A stretch of DNA of 36,530 nucleotides from Phenylobacterium conjunctum (GCF_042679085.1 NZ_JBHTLQ010000036.1:1-36530); one strand, 5' to 3'; shown: positions 15,730 through 23,959, numbered from the stretch's first letter. Made by a program: numbers and translations. Notes: generated by a model from the sequence alone, not told the origin.

Positions 15730-17073
15730 CTACATCGCCGCCATGCGGGCGGTGCGGGGTTCCTTGACCATCAGGACCAGCAGGGCGAGGGCGGCGACCA
15801 GGAAGCCGATCGAGACCCCGAACACCGTCGGATAGCCCAGATTATCCGCCAGGAACCCGCCCACCAGCGGACCGATACAGGCGGTGATGCCCTCGGCGGT
15901 GGACGAGATGGCGATGCGCATCGGCATTTCCGAGCGGTCGCCGAACTCCAGGATCATGGTCTGGGCGGCCATCATGTAGCCCGACTGGGCCGCGCCCAGG
16001 CCGAAGAAGGCCAGGAACACCATGGCCGGCGCATGCAGGGTCATCAGCAGGGCGGTGGCGGCGATCCAGATGATCATCGAGACCAGCAGCACCAGCCGGA
16101 ACCCGGTCTTGTCGCCCAGATACCCCCACAGGAGGTTCGAGGCGGTGTCGGCCCCCAGATAGGCCAGGCTCAGCGCCCCCAGCCCCAGGACCTGAGCCGC
16201 CAGCGGCAGGCTGGAGGTGACATAGATGGCGTAGAAGGGCGCCGCCACGCGGGCCGCGGTGGCCAGCATCTGCACCGCCAGGAAGGCCGCATAGCCCTTG
16301 TCGGACATGATCAGGGCCGGGAAGTCCTTCAGCCGGTCGCGCATCTTGCTCTTGGCCGGCAGGTTGGGCGGCTCCGGCTCGCGCAGCAGCACCTGCAGGG
16401 TCCACAGGCCCAGGGTGGTCAGGAAGGCGGCCAGGGCGAAGGTGGTCGAATAGCCGTTGCCCAGGACGTTGCCCTGGATGAGGTACTTGCCCGCCGCCCA
16501 GGCCAGGACGGCGGCGATGGCTCCGCCGGTGGCGTTGCGCCAGGCCTGCAGCCGACCGCGGCGGCTCAAGGGGATGACCTTGGCCATCAACAAGCCGAAC
16601 ACCACCCGCTGGGCGCCCATGAACAGGCCGAACAGGAACATCAGCACCAGCATGGCCACGACCAGGGACTGGCCCTTCAGCAGCCAGCCGGCGGCCGCCA
16701 TGCCGACGATCTGCACCCGCGCCAGGCCGCCCATCCAGACGGCGGCGGGCATGACCTTCTTGCGGTGTTCGATATGGGTGGCGCCGATGATCGGCGAGAC
16801 CACGCTGCCGACCTGCTGCAGGGCCATGCCGAGGCCCACGATGGTGTTCGATCCGGAGATCAGGTGCAGATAGGCGGGCAGGAAGGTGGGGGCGTTGACC
16901 AGCCTGAACCCGGTCATGCCCAGCATGCCGTGCAGGTAGTTGCCCAGATAGTTGCGTTTCAGATTGTCCCAGACGAAGCGCTCGTAAGCTTCTTCCTTCT
17001 CGGCGAGGGTCGGCTCTGCGGCGACGAACTGGACGTCCGGCGCCGGCTCTTGGGGGGTCTCGACTCGGTCCAC
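15730..17073 (-). CDS. Major facilitator superfamily transporter
   Basis: This 447-residue protein has about 12 hydrophobic segments in two halves joined by a charged loop (EPEPPNLPAKSKMRDRLKD, about residues 229-247). The first 50 residues are hydrophilic and cytoplasmic, ending in WDNLKRNYLGNYLHGMLG. A conserved IPLSRRGRLQAWRN loop sits in the first half. The substrate is not recognisable. A TetR regulator lies upstream on the same strand across a 209-base spacer, so it may control this transporter. Confidence 0.85.
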   Translation of the reverse strand: MDRVETPQEPAPDVQFVAAEPTLAEKEEAYERFVWDNLKRNYLGNYLHGMLGMTGFRLVNAPTFLPAYLHLISGSNTIVGLGMALQQVGSVVSPIIGATHIEHRKKVMPAAVWMGGLARVQIVGMAAAGWLLKGQSLVVAMLVLMFLFGLFMGAQRVVFGLLMAKVIPLSRRGRLQAWRNATGGAIAAVLAWAAGKYLIQGNVLGNGYSTTFALAAFLTTLGLWTLQVLLREPEPPNLPAKSKMRDRLKDFPALIMSDKGYAAFLAVQMLATAARVAAPFYAIYVTSSLPLAAQVLGLGALSLAYLGADTASNLLWGYLGDKTGFRLVLLVSMIIWIAATALLMTLHAPAMVFLAFFGLGAAQSGYMMAAQTMILEFGDRSEMPMRIAISSTAEGITACIGPLVGGFLADNLGYPTVFGVSIGFLVAALALLVLMVKEPRTARMAAM

Positions 17074-17249
17074 TGGCGTTATTCGCCCGCGCGCTCAGCG
17101 GATCATGTCCGCGCGGGCCCTCCCTTTGACAAAACAGATAAAAACAATCCGTCCGGTCTAGCAGAGTCCGCCGGGCTGGAAAGCCCGTTCTTCCCCACGG
17201 TCAGCCTGAATCGCAGCGCATTGGGCCGCCGCTCGCCCCCTCACCCCAA

Positions 17250-17275
17250 CCCTCTCCCCGCAAGCGGGGCGAGGG
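17250..17275. repeat. CCCTCTCCCCGC hairpin, dispersed-repeat type
   Basis: CCCTCTCCCCGC (17250-17261) pairs with GCGGGGCGAGGG (17264-17275), with one mismatch and an AA loop. It lies 7 bases beyond the tetR stop. The wider stretch (cccctcaccccaaccctctc and following) matches a repeat type I recall as common in proteobacterial intergenic DNA. It may reduce read-through from tetR into the MFS gene. Confidence 0.5.
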
Positions 17276-17282
17276 AGCCTGC

Positions 17283-17933
17283 CTAAGCGAGGAACCCGGC
17301 CTCGGCGAAGTCGAGCATGCGCTTCAGGAGGCCTTCGACATCGCCCTCGCGGGTGGCCCCGTCGGACAGGACGTGCAGGCGGTCGAACTCGGCGAAGCGG
17401 TTGTTGTGGACCATGCCGAGGCAGAAGTGCAGCCGCCAGTAGACGGTCTCGCGCGGCAGGTCCGGCCGGGCGGCGATCAGGGCGTCGGCGAAGCGGGCCA
17501 GGTGGCTGACGTCGTTGGTCAGGGCCTCGCGCATCTCCGGCGTGCCCTCGCTTCGCGAGCGGATGATGAACTGGACCGAGATGCGGCGGTCGTTGTCCGT
17601 CGTGCCCCAACGCAGGGGCGGGGCGAACAGGGCCTCGAGGATCTCGCGCACCGGCGGCTTGCCGTCGTGGCGGGCGTTGGCCTCGTGCAGCATCCGGGCC
17701 CGCTCGCGGTTCAGCTCCGCCGTGCGCCGGCGGAAGATCTCGAACAGCAGGGCGTCCTTGGACCCGAAGTGATAGTTCACCGAGGCCAGATTGACCCCGG
17801 CCTCGGCGGTGATGTCCCGCACCGAGACGTTCTGGAACCCATGCAGCGCGAACAGGCGTTCAGCCGCGCAGAACACCGCCGCCTTGGTGGCGGCTTCGGT
17901 GTTGTCTTCCAGCGGCGCGACGGGGTCGGTCAC
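17283..17933 (-). CDS. TetR family transcriptional regulator
   Basis: This 216-residue regulator has an N-terminal TetR HTH: AAERLFALHGFQNVSVRDITAEAG followed by VNLASVNYHFGSKDALLFEIF, with the family's YHFGSKDAL recognition-helix end. The C-terminal ligand domain is variable and gives no clue to the effector. The GTG at 17931-17933 is chosen as start because AAGGA lies 7 bases upstream. The in-frame TTG at 17948 has no ribosome-binding site and lies in the inverted repeat. It precedes the MFS gene on the same strand. Confidence 0.9.
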   Translation of the reverse strand: MTDPVAPLEDNTEAATKAAVFCAAERLFALHGFQNVSVRDITAEAGVNLASVNYHFGSKDALLFEIFRRRTAELNRERARMLHEANARHDGKPPVREILEALFAPPLRWGTTDNDRRISVQFIIRSRSEGTPEMREALTNDVSHLARFADALIAARPDLPRETVYWRLHFCLGMVHNNRFAEFDRLHVLSDGATREGDVEGLLKRMLDFAEAGFLA

Positions 17934-17947
17934 GGGCGAATCCTTCA

Positions 17948-17980
17948 AGCGACAGAAAAGTCTAGGGCTTGCCTGTCGCT
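17948..17980. promoter_or_regulatory. Inverted repeat upstream of tetR, candidate operator
   Basis: AGCGACAG (17948-17955) and CTGTCGCT (17973-17980) are perfect 8-base arms with a 17-base spacer. The repeat ends 14 bases upstream of the tetR start codon and also lies just beyond the 3' end of the VWA gene. TetR proteins usually bind such sites near their own promoters, so autoregulation is the simplest reading. Confidence 0.45.
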
Positions 17981-17997
17981 AAGCAACAATCGTGCCT

Positions 17998-19191
17998 CTA
18001 TTTCGAGAGTTCGCGCATGGCCTTGTCCAGGCCTTCCAGGGTCAGGGGGTACATCCGGTCGCCGACCAGCTGCTTCATCACCTCGATAGAGGGGGTGTAG
18101 TCCCAGTGGCGCTCGGCCGTGGGGTTCAGCCAGATCATGTGCGGGAACAGCTGGGCCACCCGGTCCATCCAGACCGCGCCCGGCTCTTCGTTCCAGTGCT
18201 CCACCGAGCCGCCCGGATAGGTGATCTCATAGGGGCTCATCGTCGCGTCGCCGACGAAGATGATCTTGTAATCGTTGGAGAACTTGTGAAGCACGTCCCA
18301 GGTCGACAGCTTCTCGGTGTGCCGGCGACGGTTGTCCTTCCACACGCTCTCATAGAGGCAGTTGTGGAAGTAGTAGAACTCCATGTTCTTGAACTCGGTC
18401 TTGGCGGCCGAGAACAGCTCCTCGCAGAGCTTGATGTGGCTGTCCATCGAGCCGCCGATGTCGAAGAAGATCAGGACGCTGATCTTGTTGCGGCGTTCGG
18501 GGCGCAGGTTGATGTCCAGATAGCCCTTCTCCGCGGTGCCGCGGATGGTGGCGTTCATGTCCAGTTCTTCGGCGGCGCCGTCGCGCACCCACTTCCGCAG
18601 GCGGCGCAGGGCGACCTTGATGTTGCGGGTGCCGAGCTCGACCGAGTCGTCGAGGTTCTTGTACTCGCGCTTGTCCCAGACCTTCACGGCCTTGCCGTGG
18701 CGGCCCTTCTCCTGGCCGATGCGCACACCCTCGGGGTGATAGCCGTTGGCGCCGAACGGGCTGTCGCCGGTGGGGCCCTGGCCGTTCTTGCCCTTGCCCT
18801 TGCCGTCCCCGTCGCCGTCCTCGTCGCGCTGCTGCTTCATGCGCTCGGCGAGCGCCTCCATCAGCTTGTCGAAGCCGCCCATGGCCTCGATCTGCGCCTT
18901 CTCCTCGTCGGTCAGGAACTGGTCGGACAGCTTCTTCAGCCACTCGGCCGGGATGTCCGACGTGCCCAGGATGTCGAGCTTTTCCAGGCCCTTGAAGACG
19001 TGCCCGAACACCTGGTCGAACTTGTCCAGGTTCTTCTCGTCTTTGATCAGGGCCGCGCGGGACAGGTAGTAGAAGTCGTCCACGTTGCGGTCGATCACCG
19101 CCTTGTCGAGCGCCTCCATCAGCATGAGGTACTCTTTGAGCGTCACCGGCACCTTGGCTTCGCGGAGTTCGGTGAAGAAACGCATGAACAT
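17998..19191 (-). CDS. VWA domain protein, CoxE-like (COG3825 type)
   Basis: This 397-residue cytoplasmic protein has an all-alpha N-terminal part (1-120) and a Gly/Lys/Asp-rich low-complexity linker (about 122-148). The C-terminal von Willebrand A domain has a MIDAS motif FFDIGGSMD at about 242-250 (DxGGSMD in place of DxSxS). Other markers are YYFHNCLYESVW and IIFVGDATMSPYEI. Proteins of this type usually work with a MoxR-family AAA+ ATPase to remodel or metallate targets. No such ATPase is next to it here. The start at 19191 was chosen as the first Met before the conserved MRFFTELREAKVPV; a second Met lies 2 codons later. Confidence 0.85.
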   Translation of the reverse strand: MFMRFFTELREAKVPVTLKEYLMLMEALDKAVIDRNVDDFYYLSRAALIKDEKNLDKFDQVFGHVFKGLEKLDILGTSDIPAEWLKKLSDQFLTDEEKAQIEAMGGFDKLMEALAERMKQQRDEDGDGDGKGKGKNGQGPTGDSPFGANGYHPEGVRIGQEKGRHGKAVKVWDKREYKNLDDSVELGTRNIKVALRRLRKWVRDGAAEELDMNATIRGTAEKGYLDINLRPERRNKISVLIFFDIGGSMDSHIKLCEELFSAAKTEFKNMEFYYFHNCLYESVWKDNRRRHTEKLSTWDVLHKFSNDYKIIFVGDATMSPYEITYPGGSVEHWNEEPGAVWMDRVAQLFPHMIWLNPTAERHWDYTPSIEVMKQLVGDRMYPLTLEGLDKAMRELSK

Positions 19192-19300
19192 GGGTGGGCT
19201 TCCCCAATGGCGGGACGAACAGATGTTTGACTGGGAAGGATGGGGCCGCGAAGGCCCCATGTCCAGTGCGTCCGTTGCGTCGTGCAAGCCGGGGCGGGCC

Positions 19301-20293
19301 CTACCGCTCGGAATCAAGGCTCGCCATCTGGGCCGGGGCGTAGCGGGCGCCGGCTGAGGCGCCCTTGGGGGCGGCGGCTTCGATAGCCGCCAGGTCGGCC
19401 GGCGACAGGTCCAGCGTCAGGGCCCCCAGCGACTCGGCCAGGCGGTCTCGGCGACGCGCGCCGATCAGCGGGACGATGTCATCGCCCTGCGCCAGCACCC
19501 AGGCCACCGCGATCTGGGCCACCGTCACGCCGCGCGCGATGGCCACCGCCCGCAGGGCCTCGACCAGGGCCAGGTTGACCTCCAGGTTCTCGCCCTGGAA
19601 CCGCGGCGTGTGGCCCCGGATGTCGGTGGGCGACAGTTGGCGGTTCATCCAGTGGCCACTGATCAGGCCTCGGGCCAGCACGCCATAGGCGGTGACGGCG
19701 ATCCCCAGCTCGCGGCAGGTTGGCAGGATGGCGTCCTCGATGCCGCGGGCGATGAGTGAGTATTCGATCTGCAGGTCGGCGATGGGGTGGACGGCGGCGG
19801 CGCGGCGGATGGTCTGGGCGCCGACCTCGGACAGGCCGATGTGGCGGACATAGCCGGCCTTCACCAGCTCGGCGATGGCGCCGACCGTCTCCTCGATGGG
19901 TACGTTCGGGTCCAGGCGGGCCGGGCGGTAGACGTCGATATGATCGACGCCAAGGCGCTTCAGGCTGTAGGCGCAGGCGGTCTTCAGGGCCCGGGGGCTG
20001 GCGTCATAGCCGATCCACAGGCCGTCCGGACCACGCTGGGCGCCAAACTTCACACTGATCAACAGGTCGTCGCGGCGATGGCGCTTCAGGGCCTCGCCGA
20101 TCAGCATCTCGTTGTGGCCCATGCCGTAGAAGTCGCCGGTGTCCAGCAGGGTGATCCCGGCCTCGACGGCGGCGTCGATGGTGGCCAGGGACTCGGCGCG
20201 GTCGGCCGGGCCGTACATGTCCGACATGCCCATGCAGCCCAGGCCGACGATGGAGGTGGCCGGGCCGGTGCGGCCGAGGGGGGTCTTTTGCAT
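19301..20293 (-). CDS. Aldo/keto reductase without the canonical catalytic histidine
   Basis: This 330-residue NADPH-type aldo/keto reductase starts with PLGRTGPATSIVGLGCMGMS. Asp51 (LLDTGDFYG), Tyr56 and Lys82 (LISVKFG) of the catalytic tetrad are present. In related proteins the fourth residue lies in a segment like YYQHRVDP; here it reads VYRPARLDP, with Ala125 in the place of His. The rest (GYVRHIGLSEVGAQTIRRA, LQIEYSLIAR, IGARRRDRLAESLGAL) is ordinary. The ATG at 20291-20293 is the right start; the frame continues upstream only as an antisense shadow of the lysR gene. The divergent LysR protein probably controls it. Confidence 0.9.
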   Translation of the reverse strand: MQKTPLGRTGPATSIVGLGCMGMSDMYGPADRAESLATIDAAVEAGITLLDTGDFYGMGHNEMLIGEALKRHRRDDLLISVKFGAQRGPDGLWIGYDASPRALKTACAYSLKRLGVDHIDVYRPARLDPNVPIEETVGAIAELVKAGYVRHIGLSEVGAQTIRRAAAVHPIADLQIEYSLIARGIEDAILPTCRELGIAVTAYGVLARGLISGHWMNRQLSPTDIRGHTPRFQGENLEVNLALVEALRAVAIARGVTVAQIAVAWVLAQGDDIVPLIGARRRDRLAESLGALTLDLSPADLAAIEAAAPKGASAGARYAPAQMASLDSER

Positions 20294-20371
20294 GGCGTCT
20301 CTCCGTTCAGGGTGTGGCCCCCTTATGCGCCCCTGAAGTTCGTGCGATAATCCGCATTGTATTGAATGGAC

Positions 20372-20389
20372 TGTTCGGAAAATAGAACA
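20372..20389. promoter_or_regulatory. Inverted repeat at the lysR start, candidate LysR operator
   Basis: TGTTC (20372-20376) and GAACA (20385-20389) flank an 8-base AT-rich spacer, directly before the lysR ATG. LysR proteins usually bind such interrupted dyads (T-N11-A) in divergent spacers and repress themselves. It lies 79-96 bases upstream of the aldo/keto reductase start. Confidence 0.45.
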
Positions 20390-21280
20390 ATGAAGGCCCC
20401 GGACCTGGACGACCTCGCGGCCTTTGCGGCCATCGCCCGGCGGCGCAGCTTCCGCGCGGCGGCGGTGGAGCGCGGGGTCTCTGTCTCCACCCTCAGCCAG
20501 ACCCTGCGCGACCTGGAGGCGCGTCTGGACCTGCGTCTGATCAACCGCACCACCCGCAGCGTGGCCCTGACCGAGGCCGGCGCCCGCCTGCTGGAGCGGA
20601 TCACCCCGGCCCTGGCCGACATCAGCCGGGCGGTGGAGGACACCCTGTCCGAAGCCGGCGAGGCGACCGGCCGCCTGCGCATCAACGCACCGGAGCCGGC
20701 CATCGAACTGACCCTGGCCCCGCTGATCGCGCCGTTCCTCGCCGCCCACCCGCGTGTCGAGCTGGAGATCCGCGCCGAGACCGCCTTCGTCGACATCGTG
20801 GCCGAGGGCTTCGACGCTGGCGTGCGCTGGGGCGAGAGCCTGGCCAAGGACATGATCGCCGTGCCGCTCAGCGGCCCGCAGCGCTATGTGGTGATCGCCG
20901 CGCCAGACCTGATCGCCAGGGTCGGCGCGCCGCAACATCCGCGCGACCTGCTGGGCGTCCCCTGCATCCGCACCCGCTTCGCCAGCGGTCTGACGCCCGC
21001 CTGGGAGTTCGAGCGGGCAGGGGAGGCGGTGCGCATCGAGCCGTCCGGCCCGCTGGTGGGCGCCAGCGCCCACGGCCTCATCCGCGCCTGCTGCGACGGC
21101 GTCGGCTTCTATACCACCTTTGAGGACTTCGCCCGGCCCCACATCGAGGCCGGCCGCCTGGTCACCGTGCTGGACGACTGGTCAGAACCCTTCCCGGGCC
21201 CGTTCCTCTACTACCCCAGCCGCCGCCAGATGCCGGGGCCCCTACGCGCCTTCGTCGACTTCGCCCGCTGGCGGGGGTGA
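20390..21280 (+). CDS. LysR family transcriptional regulator
   Basis: This 296-residue regulator has an N-terminal winged HTH: DLDDLAAFAAIARRRSFRAAA, VERGVSVSTLSQTLRDLEARL, then INRTTRSVALTEAGARLLERI. The periplasmic-binding-like effector domain follows (RLRINAPEPAIELTLAPLI). The DLDDLAAF start and subgroup motifs match LysR proteins that often sit opposite aldo/keto reductase or other oxidoreductase genes. The ATG at 20390 gives the normal MKAPDLDDL start; an in-frame ATG at 20366 would add 8 residues. The stop is 13 bases from the convergent CocE-type gene. Confidence 0.92.
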   Translation: MKAPDLDDLAAFAAIARRRSFRAAAVERGVSVSTLSQTLRDLEARLDLRLINRTTRSVALTEAGARLLERITPALADISRAVEDTLSEAGEATGRLRINAPEPAIELTLAPLIAPFLAAHPRVELEIRAETAFVDIVAEGFDAGVRWGESLAKDMIAVPLSGPQRYVVIAAPDLIARVGAPQHPRDLLGVPCIRTRFASGLTPAWEFERAGEAVRIEPSGPLVGASAHGLIRACCDGVGFYTTFEDFARPHIEAGRLVTVLDDWSEPFPGPFLYYPSRRQMPGPLRAFVDFARWRG

Positions 21281-21293
21281 AGGAGCAGAGCGC

Positions 21294-23243
21294 TCACCCC
21301 CGCTTCGGAATGATCGGCAGCACCACGCGGCTAGGTCGGCTCGCATCCACGAACAGGGTGTTGCGCGCTACCCGCCGCTCGCCTTCCGGGCCCTCGGGGC
21401 CGCCGGTGTTCGGGTTCACATCGAAGTGCGGGAAGTTGCTGGACGACACATCGAGGCGGATGCGGTGGCCGGCCTTGAACAGGTTGGAGGCGGGGAAGCA
21501 GCTGACCTCGATCTCCACCACCTCGCCGGGGGTGAGCAGCTTGGGGTGCTCGAAGCTGTCGCGGTAGCGCAGGCGCAGGATCCCGTCGGTCAGGTTCATG
21601 GCGAAGCCTTCGGGATAGTCCGCATTGGGCGGATAGACGTCGACCAGCTTGACTGTGAAGTCGGTGTCCGGCCCGTCGGTGGTGACGTGCAGGCGCGCGA
21701 CGATGGGGCCGGTGACCTCCACGTCCTCTTTCAGCGGCTCGGTCTGGAAGACCAGCACGTCCGGCCGCTCGGCCAGGGGGCGGTAGGGTTCGCGTGAGCC
21801 GAAGAAGGCCGGGCCTTCGCGCTGGTCGAAGGCGCCGCCCACCATCACCGGCTTACCAGACGTGATGGTCCCGCCGATGCTGGGGACCGGATGGTCGGGA
21901 TCGAACAGGTAGGTTTTGGGCGCGGCGTCCTTGACCGGTTTGTCGACCGCCAGCCGGCCGTCGCCGTGCAGGTGAAAGACGGTGTTGCGCGCGTCCGGGA
22001 TCGGCCAGTCCGTCTCCGCTCGCCAGCGGCCGCCATGGTCCATGCGGCCCGCAGCGTTGCGCCGTCCCGTCCCGCCGCCCATGACGAAGATCCGCACCGC
22101 CGGGTCCTGCAGGGCGCCGTTGCGCGCGCCCTTCAGCCAGGCGTCGAACCAGCGCAGGCGCAGCTCCAGGTGATTGGCCGCCAACTGCCCGTCGAGCGTC
22201 GCGGCGGGGCCGAAGTCCACGTCGCCGGCATAGGTCAGCGAGCGGTCCCCGTGGGTCCACGGCCCCAGGATCAGCCGCACCGGCCCGCGCTTCTTCGCCT
22301 TCAGGCCCATATAGTTCTGGGTCGCCGTGCGCGGGTACGGGTCGAACCAGGACGACATGTGGACCATGGGGGCGTCGCAGAACTGGTCGTAGAACCCTTC
22401 CGCATAGATGCCCATCTGCTTCCAGTAGGCGTCGAACTCCCCGTGCTTCCACTGGTCAAAGACATAGTCTTCGTAGTCCGGCGCGAGGCTGAGCGGCGAG
22501 GCGCCCTTCTTCCAGGGCAGCTTGGCGAACCAGGCCTTGATGTCGACGGCCTTCAGCGCCGCCAGCTTCTTCGGGTCGTTCGCGATCTCCGGGCTTTCGA
22601 GGGCGTTGGAATAGGCCCAGGTGACCTGCTTCATCTCGAAGGCGCCGCCCTGGCGGATGCCGCCCTGGTAGGCGTTGGCGAAGCCGCCTGAGTCCAGGAA
22701 CATGGCCGCGACGCCCGGCGCGCCGGCGCTGCCCAGGGCGCCTTGGGTGTGGGCCGCATAGGACAGGCCCATCGTGCCGATCTTGCCGTCGCACCAGGGC
22801 TGTTTCACGATCCAGGCGCAGGTGTCGTAGCCGTCGGCGCCGTCGCTCAGGTATTTGACGAACTTGCCCTCCGAGCCATAGCGGCCGCGGCAGTCCTGGT
22901 AGATCACCACATAGCCCTTCGAGACGAAGAACCGGGCGACCTCGGCGCGGGACAGGGGCTTGGGGTTCGCCACCGACAGCTCCGAGCGGCTGACCACCGT
23001 CTTGCCGTAGGGCGTGCGCTCAAGGATCACCGGGAAGCGGCCGGGGAGGGGCTTGCCGTCACGGGCCGGGCGATAGACGTCAGTGGCCAGCTTCACCCCG
23101 TCGCGGGCGGCGACCATGATGTCGCTTTCCACCACCATGTCATAGGGCGCGTCAGCCGCCGCCTCGCCGGCCAGGGCCGTGACACCGGCCGCGCCGAACA
23201 GCCGGGCGAGGCCCCGGCGGGTGAGTTGTCCCAAGTGCGACAC
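21294..23243 (-). CDS. CocE/NonD family hydrolase (X-Pro dipeptidyl-peptidase S15-like), exported
   Basis: This 649-residue alpha/beta hydrolase has the nucleophile Ser161 in GTMGLSYAAHTQ, preceded by VVIYQDCRGRYGSEGKF, which marks the CocE/S15 family. The C-terminal jelly-roll domain includes EVVEIEVSCFPASNLFKAGHRIRLDVSSSNFP. Members cleave X-Pro dipeptides, cephalosporin esters or other acyl esters. The GTG at 23241-23243 is the likely start because GGAGG lies 6 bases upstream. It gives a signal peptide with a twin arginine (TRRGLARLFG, Arg9-Arg10) and an AAA cleavage site, so Tat export is likely. A TTG at 23297 is an alternative start. Confidence 0.88.
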   Translation of the reverse strand: MSHLGQLTRRGLARLFGAAGVTALAGEAAADAPYDMVVESDIMVAARDGVKLATDVYRPARDGKPLPGRFPVILERTPYGKTVVSRSELSVANPKPLSRAEVARFFVSKGYVVIYQDCRGRYGSEGKFVKYLSDGADGYDTCAWIVKQPWCDGKIGTMGLSYAAHTQGALGSAGAPGVAAMFLDSGGFANAYQGGIRQGGAFEMKQVTWAYSNALESPEIANDPKKLAALKAVDIKAWFAKLPWKKGASPLSLAPDYEDYVFDQWKHGEFDAYWKQMGIYAEGFYDQFCDAPMVHMSSWFDPYPRTATQNYMGLKAKKRGPVRLILGPWTHGDRSLTYAGDVDFGPAATLDGQLAANHLELRLRWFDAWLKGARNGALQDPAVRIFVMGGGTGRRNAAGRMDHGGRWRAETDWPIPDARNTVFHLHGDGRLAVDKPVKDAAPKTYLFDPDHPVPSIGGTITSGKPVMVGGAFDQREGPAFFGSREPYRPLAERPDVLVFQTEPLKEDVEVTGPIVARLHVTTDGPDTDFTVKLVDVYPPNADYPEGFAMNLTDGILRLRYRDSFEHPKLLTPGEVVEIEVSCFPASNLFKAGHRIRLDVSSSNFPHFDVNPNTGGPEGPEGERRVARNTLFVDASRPSRVVLPIIPKRG

Positions 23244-23304
23244 GTGACGCCTCCCGACTGAAGCCAGGAGGCTAGCCCCGCTTAAGGGCCGCGCCAAAGC
23301 CTGA

Positions 23305-23799
23305 TCAGGCGTCGGCCTTCAGTTTCCGCCAGACGGTCATGCGGCTGACGCCTAAGCGCCTCGCGATCTCCACCGGGCCGACGCCGGCCGCCTGCAGGGC
23401 GCGGACCTCATCGGCGGCGAGCTGGCCCTTGCGCTTGCGGCTGGTCCAGGCGGGCTCCACCGCCATCACCGCCTGGAGAGCGGCGCGCAGGGCCTGGCCG
23501 CCGAGGCCTTGGCTGGAGATGTCCTGCTCGACCACGAACAGGCTGGCGCCGCGCTCTTCCAGTCGGTCCAGCACCTCGAGCACTGCGCGGCCCGAGCCGC
23601 CCAGCTGGTCCAGGCGGGTCACCACCAACTGGTCGCCCTCGCCGATGAAGTCGAGGATGGAGCTCAGAACCTGCGACGCATCACCGCTCAGGGCCTCGGG
23701 CTCCTCCGCCCGGACCACATGGCAGCCCGCCGACTTCAACGTCACTGTGTCGTCCGTGGAGCGCCGATCGCGCAGCCGGACATAACCGATCCTCAACAT
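23305..23799 (-). CDS. Serine-recombinase (resolvase) fold protein lacking catalytic residues, with C-terminal HTH
   Basis: This 164-residue protein aligns over its whole length with gamma-delta/Tn3 resolvase: a catalytic-domain-like part (1-115) and a resolvase-type HTH (about 129-160, AADEVRALQAAGVGPVEIARRL then GVSRMTVWRKL). The start MLRIGYVRLR keeps the Arg8 equivalent, but the nucleophile Ser10 position is Arg10. The DRLGR-type motif is DQLGGS (Arg68 and Arg71 equivalents are Gln65 and Gly68). No Arg45 equivalent is visible. Strand cutting therefore looks impossible. It may be a DNA-binding regulator. The upstream 160 bases are relatively AT-rich. Confidence 0.85.
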   Translation of the reverse strand: MLRIGYVRLRDRRSTDDTVTLKSAGCHVVRAEEPEALSGDASQVLSSILDFIGEGDQLVVTRLDQLGGSGRAVLEVLDRLEERGASLFVVEQDISSQGLGGQALRAALQAVMAVEPAWTSRKRKGQLAADEVRALQAAGVGPVEIARRLGVSRMTVWRKLKADA

Positions 23800-23930
23800 C
23801 CCACCCGTCGCCGTCAGCTTCCGCGATGATTGGCGGCAAAGTCGCAAATGCGAGGCTTCAGGTCAAAGCGTGACCCGTGAAATTCGCGCAATATTTCTCC
23901 ATTTTTTGTGAGAAACCGCGCGGGCGCCCG

Positions 23931-23952
23931 CAAAACTATCAGCGCCTCTGAT
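23931..23952 (-). terminator. Weak intrinsic terminator after the GNAT gene
   Basis: On the minus strand ATCAG pairs with CTGAT around a 5-base loop (23952-23938). It starts 8 bases past the GNAT stop and is followed by a short TTTT (23935-23932). The stem is short, so confidence is modest. Confidence 0.4.
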
Positions 23953-23959
23953 GGGTTTG

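Noticed and set aside
20294..21142. Upstream extension of the aldo/keto reductase frame to 613 codons
   Set aside because: The extra part is antisense to lysR; the recognised protein starts at the ATG at 20293.
23305..23799. Possible transposon or integron relic at the resolvase-like gene
   Set aside because: No terminal inverted repeats, res-like site, transposase remnant or composition change was visible on either side.
23920..23931. Palindrome GCGGGCGCCCGC, with a similar CGGGCGCCCG at 33184-33193
   Set aside because: Two short GC palindromes in a genome this GC-rich are expected by chance; no further shared context was found.
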